A DNA stretch of 6,290 nucleotides from CAYGWP01 sp964353455 (GTDB taxonomy: Bacteria > Planctomycetota > Phycisphaerae > FEN-1346), in contig CAYGWP010000316.1 in assembly GCA_964353455.1 (NCBI GenBank), positions 1 through 6,290 on the forward strand. Direction: 5' to 3'. The translations under genes were made by a program, and so were the position numbers. Below the pieces are notes generated by a model. It saw nothing but the letters and a program-made list of their open reading frames with translations. It did not search any database and had not been told where the DNA came from. This document shows, piece by piece, positions 4,808 through 6,290 of this stretch (position 1 is the stretch's first letter; each line of letters starts with the position of its first letter).

Positions 4808-6290
4808 CTACTTTTTGCCGATGGCGAACAGGTGCTTTGTGGTGCGAATATAGATGCGTCCATCCAGGAAGGCCGGGCTGGCGTGGATCGGTTCCCCCAG
4901 TTCGGCCTTCGATATTTCCTTGTACTCGCCGCCGGTCCCGATGATGCGGGTTACGCCCTTCGTGTCGCAGATGTACAGCCGGTCGCCCACCAGGGTCGGC
5001 GAGGACTTGACGGCCTCGTCGAGTTCCTTGTCATAGACGGGCTTGCCGTCCCTGACGGCGTAGCACGAGAGGAGCCCATCAGTCGTCATGAGCCAGACGT
5101 ACTTGCCGTCGGTCACGGGGCTGACGATGTCCGGCAGTCCGTCCTCAGCGCCCCAGGCCACGTGTGTGGCGGTCACGTCGCCGTGTCCGTCGGGGCGGAT
5201 GGCCGCAAGTTTCGACCCCGTGTTGACCGCCAGGACGAACCCGCCGCCGAAGACGGGCGACGGGGCCACGTCGCCGTCGAGGACCTTCGCGCGCCACCGT
5301 TCGGTTCCCGTTGCCGGGTCGTACGAGATGACCCAGGGCTTGGCCGCGGCGACGAGTTGGTCGCCCTTGGCGCCCGTGAAGATGATCGGCGATGCCCACG
5401 AGTTCGGCACGGGGCGCTTGGCTTCCCAGACTGTCTTGCCTGTGGCGGCGTCGAGCGCCAGAAGGCGTGAGTCCGTTTTGCCGGGCGTCCCCTGGTCGAG
5501 AAGCACGATGACCATGCCGTGGTACATGTTCAACGATGATGAGTATCCATAAGCGTTCTTGAGTGGGCCGAAGTTGCGCGCCCAGAGTTCCTTGCCCTGG
5601 AAATCGAAGCAGGCGATGTCGGCGTTGGCGAAGATGGCGGCGACGCGGCGGCCGTCTGTTGCGGCCGTCGGCGCGGCGTAGCCGGTGTCTTCGAGGACAT
5701 CGGGCGGCTCGGCCGCGGCGGCGCCTTCCGGCGTCTCGACCGGCTTCTGCCAGAGGAGTTTGCCCGTGGCGGCGTCGAGGCAATAGACCTCGCGTTTTCT
5801 CTCGTGCGCCCCGGCCAGGAAGATGCGGTCGCCCCAGACGACGGGCGAGTTCTCCCCCGGCAGCGGCAGGGCGGTCTTCCAGAGGATGTTCTCGCCGGTC
5901 TTGGCGTTCCAGGTTGTGGGGACGTTCGTATAGGCCGAGACGCCCGCGCCGGCTGGTCCGCGGAACCGAGGCCACTGCCTGGCGATCTCCTCGGGCGAGG
6001 GGAAGTCGGTCGCCGGGGCGGCTGCGCTCGTCTGGCCCCCGCCTGTCGGCGATGCCGGCGATTCGTCCGTCAGGCCGTCGCGCAAGAGAATTCCCAGCGT
6101 GATGACCGACCCGGCGATCGCGACTCCAAGCACGGCCACCGCCGCCCGCGCCAGCCGCGCAGCCCGCGCAGCCTTCCGCAGCGCATCCGGGTCAACGTGC
6201 GGCATGGGCAGGCGCTTCCGGTAGGCGACGACGCGGCCGGCGGCGATCAGGAAGACGACGATGCCGCCCAGGACGAAATAACCGCCGGTG
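4808..6290 (-). CDS. Membrane-anchored PQQ-like beta-propeller repeat protein, 5' partial
   Basis: This is a bacterial PQQ-like (WD-like) beta-propeller protein of the type common in Planctomycetes. Counting from ATG 6205 (465 residues): a helix at about 21-41 (AVAVLGVAIAGSVITLGILL) is followed by a low-complexity Pro/Ala/Gly linker, and then a propeller begins at QWPRFRGP (78-84). Blades carry repeated D-x-ATG-x-x-x-W or similar motifs: CLDAATGKLLW (142-152), CFDFQGKELW, LALDAATGKTVW, SYDPATGTERW. It was likely exported and tethered, with the propeller outside the membrane. It has no CxxCH haem motif and no visible PQQ-dehydrogenase catalytic set, so it is probably a binding or scaffold protein rather than an alcohol dehydrogenase. 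The frame stays open with strong G/C-ending codons for 28 codons upstream of ATG 6205, to the window edge, and encodes a second hydrophobic helix. The real start is therefore probably outside the window. Confidence 0.8.
   Translation of the reverse strand, partial: TGGYFVLGGIVVFLIAAGRVVAYRKRLPMPHVDPDALRKAARAARLARAAVAVLGVAIAGSVITLGILLRDGLTDESPASPTGGGQTSAAAPATDFPSPEEIARQWPRFRGPAGAGVSAYTNVPTTWNAKTGENILWKTALPLPGENSPVVWGDRIFLAGAHERKREVYCLDAATGKLLWQKPVETPEGAAAAEPPDVLEDTGYAAPTAATDGRRVAAIFANADIACFDFQGKELWARNFGPLKNAYGYSSSLNMYHGMVIVLLDQGTPGKTDSRLLALDAATGKTVWEAKRPVPNSWASPIIFTGAKGDQLVAAAKPWVISYDPATGTERWRAKVLDGDVAPSPVFGGGFVLAVNTGSKLAAIRPDGHGDVTATHVAWGAEDGLPDIVSPVTDGKYVWLMTTDGLLSCYAVRDGKPVYDKELDEAVKSSPTLVGDRLYICDTKGVTRIIGTGGEYKEISKAELGEPIHASPAFLDGRIYIRTTKHLFAIGKK

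Noticed and set aside
5145..5975. A 276-codon minus-strand frame inside the PQQ-propeller gene
   Set aside because: Arg/Gly-rich shadow; the overlapping frame carries the propeller blade motifs.
4808..6290. A quinoprotein alcohol dehydrogenase
   Set aside because: Blade motifs alone do not indicate catalysis. No CxxCH haem motif or recognisable PQQ active-site set was seen, and the overall form matches non-catalytic planctomycete propeller proteins.

Overview
This is a GC-rich bacterial window, most likely from an anaerobic or facultative polysaccharide-degrading member of the Planctomycetota or a related PVC lineage. That placement is inferred from three things: the style of the PQQ-like beta-propeller protein (a QWPRFRGP...WK...SPVVWGDRIFL type sequence), the GH9 cellulase tail, and the GxxExxY gene with its CGCAGAGAA-type repeats. 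There is no rRNA or marker gene to confirm it.

Layout. Positions 1-163 (+) hold the last 53 codons of a glycoside hydrolase family 9 enzyme. It converges on a minus-strand block, and the 66-base gap between them holds two perfect GC-rich palindromes (164-181 and 197-220). The minus-strand block, in transcription order, is: a membrane-anchored PQQ-like beta-propeller protein (from beyond 6290 to 4808); a NuoE-NuoF fused diaphorase rich in Fe-S clusters (4772-2421); a small GxxExxY family gene (2331-1924); and a 2Fe-2S/FAD/4Fe-4S electron-transfer protein (1798-230) that terminates toward the GH9 gene.

How the genes fit together. The NuoEF fusion and the Fe-S flavoprotein look like the two halves of a soluble NADH-linked electron-transfer complex. 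In general design it resembles HydBC of bifurcating hydrogenases and the StnABC (Sporomusa-type Nfn) transhydrogenase. Two departures are notable. The NuoE and NuoF parts are one polypeptide, and the GltD/NfnB-like partner appears to lack its whole NAD(P)H-binding subdomain while keeping the FAD half. No hydrogenase H-cluster domain, formate dehydrogenase or other terminal catalytic subunit is visible, so the physiological acceptor is unknown.

Mobile and repeat content. The GxxExxY gene lies between imperfect inverted repeats of about 46 bp (1809-1855 and 2373-2418), each built from three 9-bp CGCRGAGRA-like units. Removing the roughly 610-bp unit would leave the two redox genes only 12 nt apart, so it looks like an insertion into a tight operon. 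Separately, a 24-nt stretch (AAG, the TAG stop, then an 18-bp palindrome) is identical at the 3' ends of the unrelated GH9 and PQQ-propeller genes, which suggests a dispersed stop-codon-associated palindromic repeat.
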